This document shows positions 1 to 5,552 of a stretch of DNA of 5,703 nt, in pieces; position 1 is the first letter of the stretch; every line of letters starts with the position of its first letter. A model generated the notes under the pieces. That model saw nothing but the letters and a program-made list of their open reading frames with translations, was not told where the DNA came from and ran no database searches. The stretch spans positions 1 to 5,703 of the forward strand of contig CAIVEA010000611.1 in the NCBI GenBank assembly GCA_903904765.1. The letters are read 5' to 3'. Both the position numbers and the translations under genes were made by a program. Origin of the DNA: an uncultured Chloroflexota bacterium (GTDB lineage: Bacteria; Chloroflexota; Anaerolineae; Aggregatilineales; Phototrophicaceae).

Positions 1-109
1 CGGGCATCGAAGTCGTCGCCGTAGGGCTGGCAGGTTCAAGCGATTCGCTCGAATCACCCGCTTCCGCATCATCCAACGGTTGGTGTGCGTATGAAGGGCA
101 TTTGGTCAT
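1..109 (-). CDS. 5' part of an unidentified minus-strand gene cut by the left edge
   Basis: An ATG at 109-107 opens a frame that stays open for 36 codons to the window edge. It is preceded by a strong Shine-Dalgarno GGAGG (complement of 116-120) with a 6-nt spacer, and farther upstream by an extended -10 at 149-157. The visible protein starts MTKCPSYAHQPLDDAEAG and continues rich in Ser, Glu, Ala, Pro and Thr, which looks like a flexible, acidic N-terminal tail. The early Cys-Pro could be half of a zinc-ribbon knuckle, but no second cysteine pair is visible. The product cannot be named. The gene is divergent from the propeller gene at 349. Support comes from the start signals rather than from homology. 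Confidence 0.6.
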   Translation of the reverse strand, partial: MTKCPSYAHQPLDDAEAGDSSESLEPASPTATTSMP

Positions 110-148
110 TCACCGCCTCCGCACCAGACTGCCACCAACATTTTTCAC

Positions 149-157
149 AGTATAGCA
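149..157 (-). promoter_or_regulatory. Extended -10 promoter for the left-edge gene
   Basis: Read on the minus strand this is TGC-TATACT, an extended -10 element (TGn plus a hexamer with 5 of 6 matches to TATAAT). It lies about 40 nt upstream of the ATG at 109, giving a predicted leader of roughly 30-35 nt that contains the GGAGG. No good -35 is visible at 17 nt (TACTGT), as is usual for extended -10 promoters. The 8-bp palindrome AGCATGCT (154-161) overlaps it and could be a regulatory site or chance. Confidence 0.45.
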
Positions 158-258
158 TGCTGCGAACACAAACAGTACAAAGCTACCGCAATTTTCGCTA
201 ATATGTTTATAGCATCTTCCAACGCGATTGCCATCTCTACCTCATTATAACATTCTTT

Positions 259-275
259 ATGACGAAACGAGTCAT
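259..275. repeat. Short inverted repeat, possible operator
   Basis: A perfect inverted repeat ATGAC/GTCAT has a 7-nt centre (GAAACGA). It lies about 75 nt upstream of the preferred start of the propeller gene. The size and spacing fit a dimeric regulator site, but a 5-bp repeat also arises easily by chance. Confidence 0.2.
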
Positions 276-348
276 CTGATAACGTGGGATGGGCGCAATT
301 TCGTGGTATGCTCACGCAGCGTTCGATACCAGCGAGAGTGCATCACTC

Positions 349-1518
349 ATGCAGCGGATACCCAAACCCATCTGGCCGATTGGTGTAGTGGTACTGTTGA
401 TGTGTATTTGTTGCCTCGCCCCGGCACAGGCCGCCAGCGCGGTCACGCAGGTCTGTCCGGGTGTGGGCATTCAGCCACGCGGACAGTCTTACCGGCCGGG
501 GGGAATCATTCTGGCGGCCTTCGATAAGGGCAGTATATGGGTTTACAACATTGACACCAACCGCCGCTACCCGCTGCCGGATACCAACCCCTGCGGGAGC
601 AATTGTCGCCTCTCCCGCGATTCACGCTGGATCACCTATGTGGACTCGCAAACTAATGCCTACGCCAAGATGCGGCTGGACGGCACCGAGCGCACGCAAC
701 TGGTAGATTACGCCGCCGATCTGGAGTGGTGGTCAGCCGACACGTTGCTGGTGTGGACACCGGGCAAATCCGCTTACCTGCGCCCCGAACACGAGGACAC
801 CCGCACCGATCTGGATGTGCGAAATGTGATGTCGGTGCAACCGGGTGGTCACTGGGGGCTGATGATTGACCAGCGCGGCGACTATTTTGGTCGCACACTG
901 ATTGACCTCACCAACCGCAACGAACAAGGGGTCGCCAGCAACGGCACCGACCTCGGCCTCGATAAACCCTATTTTGATGCCGCCAACTGGTCACCCGATG
1001 GTCAATGGCTGGCCTTCACCGGAATGGGCGCGTTTAACCCGATGGCCGGACTCGCGGGCGGCGAACTCTACGGCATTCAACCCGGTTCACCGAGGGGCAT
1101 CGTGCAGTGGACTGACCTCACCAGTCAATACGGCGCGGTACGCATCAACGGGCGCACCAGCACCGAACTAAGCTGGTCGCCGGACAGTAGCCAGATCGCC
1201 TTCTGGGTAATTGAGTTGACGGGAATTAACCCGGAAGCCAATACGGGCGTGGCAGTCATCCATGTGCTGTCGGTGGCGACGGGCGAAGTGCGCTCATACT
1301 GCGGTTTCGCCACCAACGAACACACGCCCAACCCGCCGCGCTTGATCTGGTCGCCGGATAGCAAGCAAATCGCGTTCGGCGGCAATGTCCCCGGTGACGA
1401 CAAAGGCTACCTGCTGCTGGCGCTGGATGTCGAAAGCGGGGTATTCACACAGTTGAGCGAGGGCATCTACCCGGCGCTGGGCGGCGCAAACCCGATTGCA
1501 TGGGGCTATCCGCCCTAA
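349..1518 (+). CDS. Exported TolB/WD40-like beta-propeller protein
   Basis: The predicted 389-residue protein begins with a signal peptide: basic n-region (MQRIPKP), hydrophobic core of about residues 8-25, and a likely signal peptidase I site at AQA-AS (residues 27-29). There is no good lipobox. The rest carries repeated blades of the PD40/TolB kind: SRDSRWITY at 89-97, WSPDGQWLAF at 214-223, WSPDSSQIAF at 276-285 and WSPDSKQIAF at 334-343, plus a degenerate LEWWSADTLLVW near 125-136. Such propellers usually bind proteins or ligands outside the cytoplasm; no catalytic residues are recognisable. An in-frame ATG at 289 would add 20 residues before the signal peptide and has no clear Shine-Dalgarno, so ATG 349 (GAGAG at 334-338, 10-nt spacer) is preferred. 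Only 18 nt separate it from the membrane protein gene downstream, suggesting an operon. The exact role is unknown. Confidence 0.8.
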   Translation: MQRIPKPIWPIGVVVLLMCICCLAPAQAASAVTQVCPGVGIQPRGQSYRPGGIILAAFDKGSIWVYNIDTNRRYPLPDTNPCGSNCRLSRDSRWITYVDSQTNAYAKMRLDGTERTQLVDYAADLEWWSADTLLVWTPGKSAYLRPEHEDTRTDLDVRNVMSVQPGGHWGLMIDQRGDYFGRTLIDLTNRNEQGVASNGTDLGLDKPYFDAANWSPDGQWLAFTGMGAFNPMAGLAGGELYGIQPGSPRGIVQWTDLTSQYGAVRINGRTSTELSWSPDSSQIAFWVIELTGINPEANTGVAVIHVLSVATGEVRSYCGFATNEHTPNPPRLIWSPDSKQIAFGGNVPGDDKGYLLLALDVESGVFTQLSEGIYPALGGANPIAWGYPP

Positions 1519-1536
1519 CGCGGAGACCGAATCCTG

Positions 1537-2355
1537 ATGCTCACATGGACACTATGGCGGGCGCTGCGGAAGCCGCCTTTCGCGCATCCCCTGTATCAGC
1601 AAATCATTGGCCGCCCCGCTTCCCCGATGGCGGCTTCGCTCAGTTGCGTGGTGGTGCTGGTTGCGCCTCTGCTGCTGCTGCCCGCCCTGCTATTCTTGAG
1701 TACGGTGTACGGGCTGCGCTGGGCGATGCAGATTGCCAGCGCAATTGCGGTGGAGCGCGAAACAGGCCGTTTCGATCTGCTCGCACTCGCCCCGGACGGC
1801 GCGTTCGGGGTCAGCCGCGCCATCATGAGCGCCTATTTACACCGTCACGAATCGCTGTCACAGATTCAATCGGTGGGGGCATGGATTTTGCGACTGGCGT
1901 TTATGCTCACGATTTTGCTGGCGCTCACCAGCCTTGCCGAACCCATCCTGACCACCGACTACGCCCCGAATGTCAACGAAGCCATCATGGTGCTGTATGT
2001 AGTGACGATGGTCGCCGCCATTTACATTGACCATCTGCAATCCATCGTCATCGGGCTGCTCGTCGGCATGGGATTGTCCACCTTCGCGCCGCGTCGCCTA
2101 GACGCTTCAATGGGGGCGCTGCTCAGTTACCTGCTGCTTCAGGTAGCGGCTTATGTGGTCATCGTGCTGATCGGCTTCACGCTGATCCCCGCCCTACTCG
2201 GCGCAATACCCGCGCCCTACAATACGATTTTGCTGGCACTGCTGCGCTTGGCGACACTGTACCTCGTGCGCGAACTGCTCATCCGCTGGTTATGGTCGGT
2301 TGTTGTAAGGCAGACTAACGCCGCCGCGTCCGAATTGGAGTTCATGACTCGCTAA
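1537..2355 (+). CDS. Multi-pass membrane protein, ABC-2-permease-like
   Basis: The 272-residue protein is very hydrophobic, with about six likely membrane segments: roughly 34-58, 113-133, 147-163, 167-183, 191-213 and 228-250. A cytoplasmic motif at about 68-95 (SAIAVERETGRFDLLALAP, followed by SRAIMSAYLH) resembles the conserved 'ERE-GT-DLL-L-P' stretch of ABC-2 type transporter permeases. That is the basis for the family suggestion and is not proof. No ATP-binding subunit is encoded in the window, so as an exporter it would need a partner elsewhere. ATG 1537 has GGAGA at 1522-1526 with a 10-nt spacer. The gene lies 18 nt after the propeller gene and is probably co-transcribed with it. It may also be a membrane protein that only resembles permeases. 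Confidence 0.7.
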   Translation: MLTWTLWRALRKPPFAHPLYQQIIGRPASPMAASLSCVVVLVAPLLLLPALLFLSTVYGLRWAMQIASAIAVERETGRFDLLALAPDGAFGVSRAIMSAYLHRHESLSQIQSVGAWILRLAFMLTILLALTSLAEPILTTDYAPNVNEAIMVLYVVTMVAAIYIDHLQSIVIGLLVGMGLSTFAPRRLDASMGALLSYLLLQVAAYVVIVLIGFTLIPALLGAIPAPYNTILLALLRLATLYLVRELLIRWLWSVVVRQTNAAASELEFMTR

Positions 2356-2372
2356 ACCGCATCCGCTATAAT
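2344..2372 (+). promoter_or_regulatory. Sigma70-like promoter of lipA
   Basis: A perfect -10 TATAAT (2367-2372) is preceded after exactly 17 nt by ATGACT (2344-2349), which matches TTGACA at four positions. The -35 lies inside the last codons of the upstream membrane protein gene. Transcription would start near 2379, giving a leader of about 30 nt before the GTG at 2410. A CCGCT/AGCGG inverted repeat (2363-2367 and 2384-2388) spans the -10 and predicted start, and could be an operator or chance. Confidence 0.6.
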
Positions 2373-2409
2373 CGAAGTATTCCAGCGGTAAAAGAGCAAG
2401 GAAAACGTC

Positions 2410-3375
2410 GTGAGTGATTTGATTGATCCGAACGCCATCCCGACTACCACCAGCGAAGGGTGGCAGCCTGACCCTGACCATCCGCGCCGCCGTCCACCGT
2501 GGATTAAAGTGCGTGCCCCGGCTGGCAACACCTATGAAGAAGTCCGCAGCTTGATGCGTAATCAAACGCTGCACACGGTCTGCGAAGAAGCCCAGTGCCC
2601 GAACATCGGTGAATGCTGGGGGCGGCGTACCGCCACCTTCCTGATGATGGGCGACACCTGCACCCGTTCCTGCCGCTTTTGCGACATCAAAACGGGTCGC
2701 CCTAGCCCCCTCGACTGGCAAGAACCAAACCGCGTAGCAGAGTCGGTGCGGGCGCTCGGCCTGAAGCATGTGGTCATCACCAGCGTCAACCGTGACGAGC
2801 GTGCTGATGGCGGCGCGCCCATTTTCGCAATGGTCATCAAGCGCGTGCGCCAGCTTCAACCGGGATGCAGCATCGAAGTACTAATCCCTGATTTCAAGGG
2901 CAGCGAAACCGCTTTGAAGATTGTGATGGACGCACAACCGGAAATCCTGAACCACAATGTTGAAACCGTGCCGCGCCTGTTCAAGAAGGTGCAACCGCAG
3001 GACAAATACGAATGGGCCATGAAAACGCTCGGCAACGCGAAGCACATGGATCCTCTGGTACTCACCAAAAGCGGAATCATGCTCGGCCTCGGCGAAACCT
3101 TCGATGAAGTGGTAGAAGTCATGCACGATCTGGCTGGCCTGAAGCTGGATATCCTCACCATCGGGCAGTATCTCCAGCCGAGCAAGCAGCACCTTCCCGT
3201 CGAGCGTTTCTACACGCCGGAAGAATTTGACCGTCTGCAAGCGATTGGCCTCGAACTGGGCTTCAAATGGGTAGAAAGTGGGCCGCTGGTTCGCAGCAGC
3301 TACCGCGCCGAACAGCAGGTACGTGAACTGTCCAAACTGAACTTCCTCAAACTGCGCGAACCCGTGCAGGAATAA
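2410..3375 (+). CDS. lipA: Lipoyl synthase (radical SAM)
   Basis: LipA inserts two sulfur atoms at C6 and C8 of the octanoyl chain carried on E2 subunits of 2-oxoacid dehydrogenases or on GcvH, completing the lipoyl cofactor in the cytoplasm. The 321-residue product has every hallmark. The auxiliary-cluster motif CX4CX5C is at Cys58, Cys63 and Cys69 ([12 protein letters not shown]). The radical-SAM motif CX3CX2C is at Cys84, Cys88 and Cys91 (CTRSCRFC). The C-terminal RSSY at 295-298 supplies the serine ligand of the auxiliary cluster. [10 protein letters not shown] (121-130) and [10 protein letters not shown] (181-190) are also typical. Length is normal for the family. The start is GTG, supported by AAGGA at 2398-2402 with a 7-nt spacer. 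It has its own promoter, so it need not depend on the upstream pair. No lipB or lplA is in the window, so the source of the octanoyl group is not visible. Confidence 0.98.
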   Translation: MSDLIDPNAIPTTTSEGWQPDPDHPRRRPPWIKVRAPAGNTYEEVRSLMRNQTLHTVCEEAQCPNIGECWGRRTATFLMMGDTCTRSCRFCDIKTGRPSPLDWQEPNRVAESVRALGLKHVVITSVNRDERADGGAPIFAMVIKRVRQLQPGCSIEVLIPDFKGSETALKIVMDAQPEILNHNVETVPRLFKKVQPQDKYEWAMKTLGNAKHMDPLVLTKSGIMLGLGETFDEVVEVMHDLAGLKLDILTIGQYLQPSKQHLPVERFYTPEEFDRLQAIGLELGFKWVESGPLVRSSYRAEQQVRELSKLNFLKLREPVQE

Positions 3376-3388
3376 CCACCGTAAAACG

Positions 3389-3418
3389 GGCGAAGGGGCG
3401 CTAAGCTGTCCCTTCGCC
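3389..3418 (-). terminator. Hairpin between convergent lipA and J-protein genes
   Basis: GGCGAAGGG (3389-3397) pairs perfectly with CCCTTCGCC (3410-3418). Further G-U, C-G and G-U pairs inside leave a loop of about 6 nt. On the minus strand the stem is followed, after CG, by a TTTT run (complement of 3383-3386), so it fits best as the terminator of the minus-strand J-protein gene. On the plus strand no T-run follows, so for lipA it would be a weak or Rho-assisted stop. It sits 14 nt after the lipA stop and 8 nt beyond the stop of the opposing gene. Confidence 0.55.
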
Positions 3419-3425
3419 ACGCGCC

Positions 3426-4148
3426 CTACACGTCTAATCGTTCCAGAATGCGTGCATAAGCTTCGTTGATGGCCTGCATCCTTTCCGTCGCGCCGGGGGA
3501 CTGGTCAGCATCCGGGTGATGCTGCCGCGCCTTCACGCGGTAAGCGCGTTTCACTTCGGTCAAAGATGCGCTATTCGCCACGCCGAGCAAATCGTAGAAA
3601 TCTTGCAGCGGGTCATTAGTCACATAAACCGGGGTGGATTGATGCGCGTCGGCGCTGTGTGAGGTGAATCCAGCCACCTTCCGCACGCCGAGCAAATACA
3701 CATTATTCTCGAAGGTGGCATAATCCCCGCTGAGATCAGCCAAATTGACCGCTACGCCTGCCCGCAAGCGCCTGTCGCTGCCGATCATCACCGGAACAAT
3801 GACAATCCCATCCTCACGGGTCTGGTAGGTATATACCTTGCCACCATAGGCGATCAGCAGGAGGCGCAGCGCGTCGGACATGAGGGCGGTGTGACCATCT
3901 TCGGAAAGCAACTCCGAGGACACGATGAATAACGTGTGCCGATCGCGCTGGGTGTTGGCGTTCAGCGCCTTCTTGATAAACCCCACAGACAACTCACCCG
4001 CCAGCAAATACACCACAATCTCCTCGCGGAAACTGGGTTGAGATACTTCCACCAGCAACGCCCCTTGATCGAGCACCTTCACATTTCGCACATGCTCGGT
4101 CTGGCGCAAAGCGTCCACAAGATAGCGGAAAACCGTCTGCAAAGCCAC
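3426..4148 (-). CDS. Unknown N-terminal region with C-terminal J domain (DnaJ-like co-chaperone)
   Basis: The protein (240 residues from the GTG start chosen here) ends in a J domain at about 183-240: DFYDLLGV opens helix I, KRAYRVKARQHHPDAD carries the HPD signature at 211-213, and INEAYARILE is the last helix. The HPD loop is what stimulates ATP hydrolysis by DnaK/Hsp70, so it probably recruits an Hsp70 to a specific client. It lacks the Gly/Phe linker, zinc-finger and C-terminal substrate domains of true DnaJ, and the J domain sits at the C-terminus. Residues 1-180 are an alpha/beta region I do not recognise (for example RHTLFIVSSELLSEDGH), probably the client-specific part. There is no signal peptide or membrane segment, so it should be cytoplasmic. 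The longest frame starts at a TTG (4190) inside the upstream terminator loop. GTG 4148, with GAGGG 7 nt upstream, is much better. It follows the DnaB-like gene on the same strand. Confidence 0.85.
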   Translation of the reverse strand: MALQTVFRYLVDALRQTEHVRNVKVLDQGALLVEVSQPSFREEIVVYLLAGELSVGFIKKALNANTQRDRHTLFIVSSELLSEDGHTALMSDALRLLLIAYGGKVYTYQTREDGIVIVPVMIGSDRRLRAGVAVNLADLSGDYATFENNVYLLGVRKVAGFTSHSADAHQSTPVYVTNDPLQDFYDLLGVANSASLTEVKRAYRVKARQHHPDADQSPGATERMQAINEAYARILERLDV

Positions 4149-4155
4149 TGCACTA

Positions 4156-4160
4156 CCCTC
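4156..4160 (-). promoter_or_regulatory. Ribosome binding site that decides the J-protein start
   Basis: GAGGG on the minus strand lies 7 nt before the GTG at 4148-4146. It is downstream of the terminator T-run, so a transcript starting after the terminator could still be translated. The upstream TTG at 4190 has no comparable site and is buried in the terminator hairpin. No clear promoter hexamers were found in the short space between terminator and start, so expression may rely on read-through. Confidence 0.6.
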
Positions 4161-4172
4161 GATGACTGCCAA

Positions 4173-4197
4173 TAAAAAGGGCGCACCCAAGCGCCCT
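4173..4197 (-). terminator. Rho-independent terminator of the DnaB-like ATPase gene
   Basis: On the minus strand a perfect 7-bp stem AGGGCGC/GCGCCCT (4197-4191 and 4184-4178) encloses a 6-nt loop TTGGGT and runs directly into a T-rich tail (five T, then A, then TT). It begins 27 nt after the TAA of the ATPase gene (4226-4224). It is the clearest terminator in the window and separates the ATPase gene from the J-protein gene. Confidence 0.85.
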
Positions 4198-4223
4198 GAA
4201 CTGCGTTTTGAATGGGATCGGGC

Positions 4224-5474
4224 TTAGCTCTCGATCACCTTATCGTCAATCAACTGCTGCTGCACCTTCTGACCACGCGGATCGAAAGCGAAATGCTGCC
4301 CGTGCAACTGAAATTCCATATCCTGCATGGCGCGTCCAGCGCGGTTCTTCTCCACCGTGAACACCACCCAGTCGCGGAACTGCTTGGCGGTGTACGGGTT
4401 GAAGGCCACATGATCTTTGGAGAGAATGTGGTACTTGTTATTCATGATGATGGCGATGTCGGACTCGTAATCCAATGCGCTGCTGCCGCGCAGATGGAAC
4501 AGGTGGATGCGCTTACTTTTCAAGCCTTCGCGGTCTGCCGCTACGATTGACCACACCGGAACATCCAGCGATAGCGCGATATCCTTCAGCCCTTCGACGA
4601 TGATTGTCACCTTGTCGTTCTCGTCGCGGGGGCGTTCCGGGTAGACTGCGATCTTCTGCAAATAGTCCACAAACACCGTCACATTGCCGCCAGTAGCATC
4701 GCACAGGCGTGCCGTCATCTCTTTGATGGCCTTGAGCGTGGTCACGGCGGGGCTGGCCTTCACCAGAATCATGCGATCCGCATACCGCGCCATGCGCCCC
4801 AGCGCCGGAGCTGTTTTGGGGTTCTCCTTCAAGATGGCCTGAAGCGACCCCGCCGCCCCCGGATCACGCCCCATGAAGCCTTTGGCGCGTTCCGCCACGA
4901 TAATCTGATACAGGTCGCGCAGTTTGATACCCCGGCTAAGGTCAATTTCTGGCGGGTTCACGCTCTCCATGCACAGCAAACGGTGCATGAGATGGGTTTC
5001 AGTATGTTCATACGACAGGTAGAAAGCGTACTGGTCAGGCCGCATCGCCACGTTACGAGCAATTTGCAGCGTAGCAATCGTCTTGCCAATGCCCTGAGCG
5101 CCACCGAGCAGCACCAGTTCCGTCTTACGTAAGCCGCCACCGATGAACCCGTCCAGTGGGTCGAATCCGGTAGACATGGGGACATAATCCACCAGATCAC
5201 CCTGAATCACACGATCATTGGCCTCATTCAGAACCTGAGTCAACGTGCGCGGCAAATGCGCTGCGTTGCGGTTGCTGGCGGATGGCGCGGGGCGAGCAGT
5301 CTGTGGCGCAGGCACAGGTGCAGATGCGGGTACAGGCGTAGACGACGCAGCCGGAGTTACCGGCGCGGGACTAGCGCCGCGTGGGGGCATCGGAGGACGC
5401 ACTGCCGGCGGTTCAGGGGGTTGGTTTTCATTCGGGTCAGGCGGGAGTTCACCTGTAAATCGTCGCGTTGCCAT
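4224..5474 (-). CDS. DnaB-like RecA-fold ATPase with Pro/Ala-rich N-terminal tail
   Basis: The 416-residue protein has two parts. Residues 1 to about 75 are rich in Pro, Ala and Ser and probably disordered. Residues 90-400 resemble the DnaB C-terminal ATPase domain: STGFDPLDGFIGGGL (101-115), Walker A GGAQGIGKT (124-132), the DnaB-type glutamate strand FYLSYEHTE (Glu156), Walker B VTVFVDYLQ (Asp270), the FHLRGSSALDYESDIAI segment (336-352), and VEKNRAG (374-380) with the Lys-x-Arg finger pattern. The DnaB N-terminal (primase-binding) domain is missing. The usual SQLNR sensor is VAADR (311-315), so the sensor Gln is replaced. About 25-30 extra residues seem to lie near 193-222. A hexameric, nucleic-acid-linked ATPase is likely, but it is probably not the replicative helicase; a role in recombination, signalling or plasmid/phage biology cannot be excluded. 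ATG 5474 has GAAGG with a 7-nt spacer. Confidence 0.85.
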   Translation of the reverse strand: MATRRFTGELPPDPNENQPPEPPAVRPPMPPRGASPAPVTPAASSTPVPASAPVPAPQTARPAPSASNRNAAHLPRTLTQVLNEANDRVIQGDLVDYVPMSTGFDPLDGFIGGGLRKTELVLLGGAQGIGKTIATLQIARNVAMRPDQYAFYLSYEHTETHLMHRLLCMESVNPPEIDLSRGIKLRDLYQIIVAERAKGFMGRDPGAAGSLQAILKENPKTAPALGRMARYADRMILVKASPAVTTLKAIKEMTARLCDATGGNVTVFVDYLQKIAVYPERPRDENDKVTIIVEGLKDIALSLDVPVWSIVAADREGLKSKRIHLFHLRGSSALDYESDIAIIMNNKYHILSKDHVAFNPYTAKQFRDWVVFTVEKNRAGRAMQDMEFQLHGQHFAFDPRGQKVQQQLIDDKVIES

Positions 5475-5502
5475 GCGCTTGCCTTCAATTAAACTTGCGG
5501 AA

Positions 5503-5529
5503 TTGAGTACTCAGGTATGCTTCTATAAT
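5503..5529 (+). promoter_or_regulatory. Possible rightward promoter overlapping the ATPase promoter
   Basis: On the plus strand TTGAGT (5503-5508, four matches) and a perfect TATAAT (5524-5529) are 15 nt apart, a short but possible spacer. The -10 almost coincides with the minus-strand TATTAT, so one A+T block could serve both directions. No convincing rightward gene follows within the window, so it may drive a gene beyond the edge, an RNA, or nothing. Confidence 0.3.
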
Positions 5530-5552
5530 ACACAACGGTTGACTGTGTGCAA
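5525..5552 (-). promoter_or_regulatory. Possible promoter of the DnaB-like ATPase gene
   Basis: On the minus strand TTGCAC (complement of 5547-5552) and TATTAT (complement of 5525-5530, five of six matches) are 16 nt apart. Transcription would begin near 5518, leaving a leader of about 44 nt that contains the GAAGG site. The -35 is weak (three matches), so the assignment rests on the -10 and position. Confidence 0.4.

Larger units (their letters stand above)
110..348. other. Divergent intergenic region
   Basis: This 239-nt gap separates the left-edge minus-strand gene from the plus-strand propeller gene and is more A+T-rich than the flanking genes, especially between 141 and 260. It holds the minus-strand extended -10 and a short inverted repeat at 259-275. 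For the plus strand a TATAAC lies at 246-251, but the best -35-like hexamer, TTGCCA at 228-233, is only 12 nt upstream, so no plus promoter can be assigned. Nothing else convincing is seen; a short frame at 228-527 mostly overlaps the propeller gene and looks like a shadow. Confidence 0.5.

Noticed and set aside
35..53. Imperfect palindrome TTCAAGCGA/TCGCTCGAA resembling a tRNA T-arm
   Set aside because: No acceptor, D or anticodon arms surround it, and it lies within the left-edge coding frame.
228..251. TTGCCA and TATAAC as a plus-strand promoter for the propeller gene
   Set aside because: The 12-nt spacer is too short for a sigma70 promoter, so the pair was not called.
289..348. Earlier ATG at 289 as start of the propeller protein
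   Set aside because: It would place 20 polar residues before a clear signal peptide and lacks a good ribosome binding site.
1500..2030. Plus-strand 176-codon frame overlapping the membrane protein gene
   Set aside because: It is Arg/Ala/His-rich, as expected for an out-of-frame reading, whereas the other frame gives a coherent membrane protein with a good Shine-Dalgarno.
2290..2859. Minus-strand 189-codon frame across the lipA start
   Set aside because: It runs antisense to the conserved cysteine motifs of lipA and has no recognisable domain; it is a shadow of high-G+C coding sequence.
4212..4550. Plus-strand 112-codon frame antisense to the DnaB-like gene
   Set aside because: It overlaps the conserved ATPase motifs of a well-supported gene on the other strand and has no protein-like features of its own.
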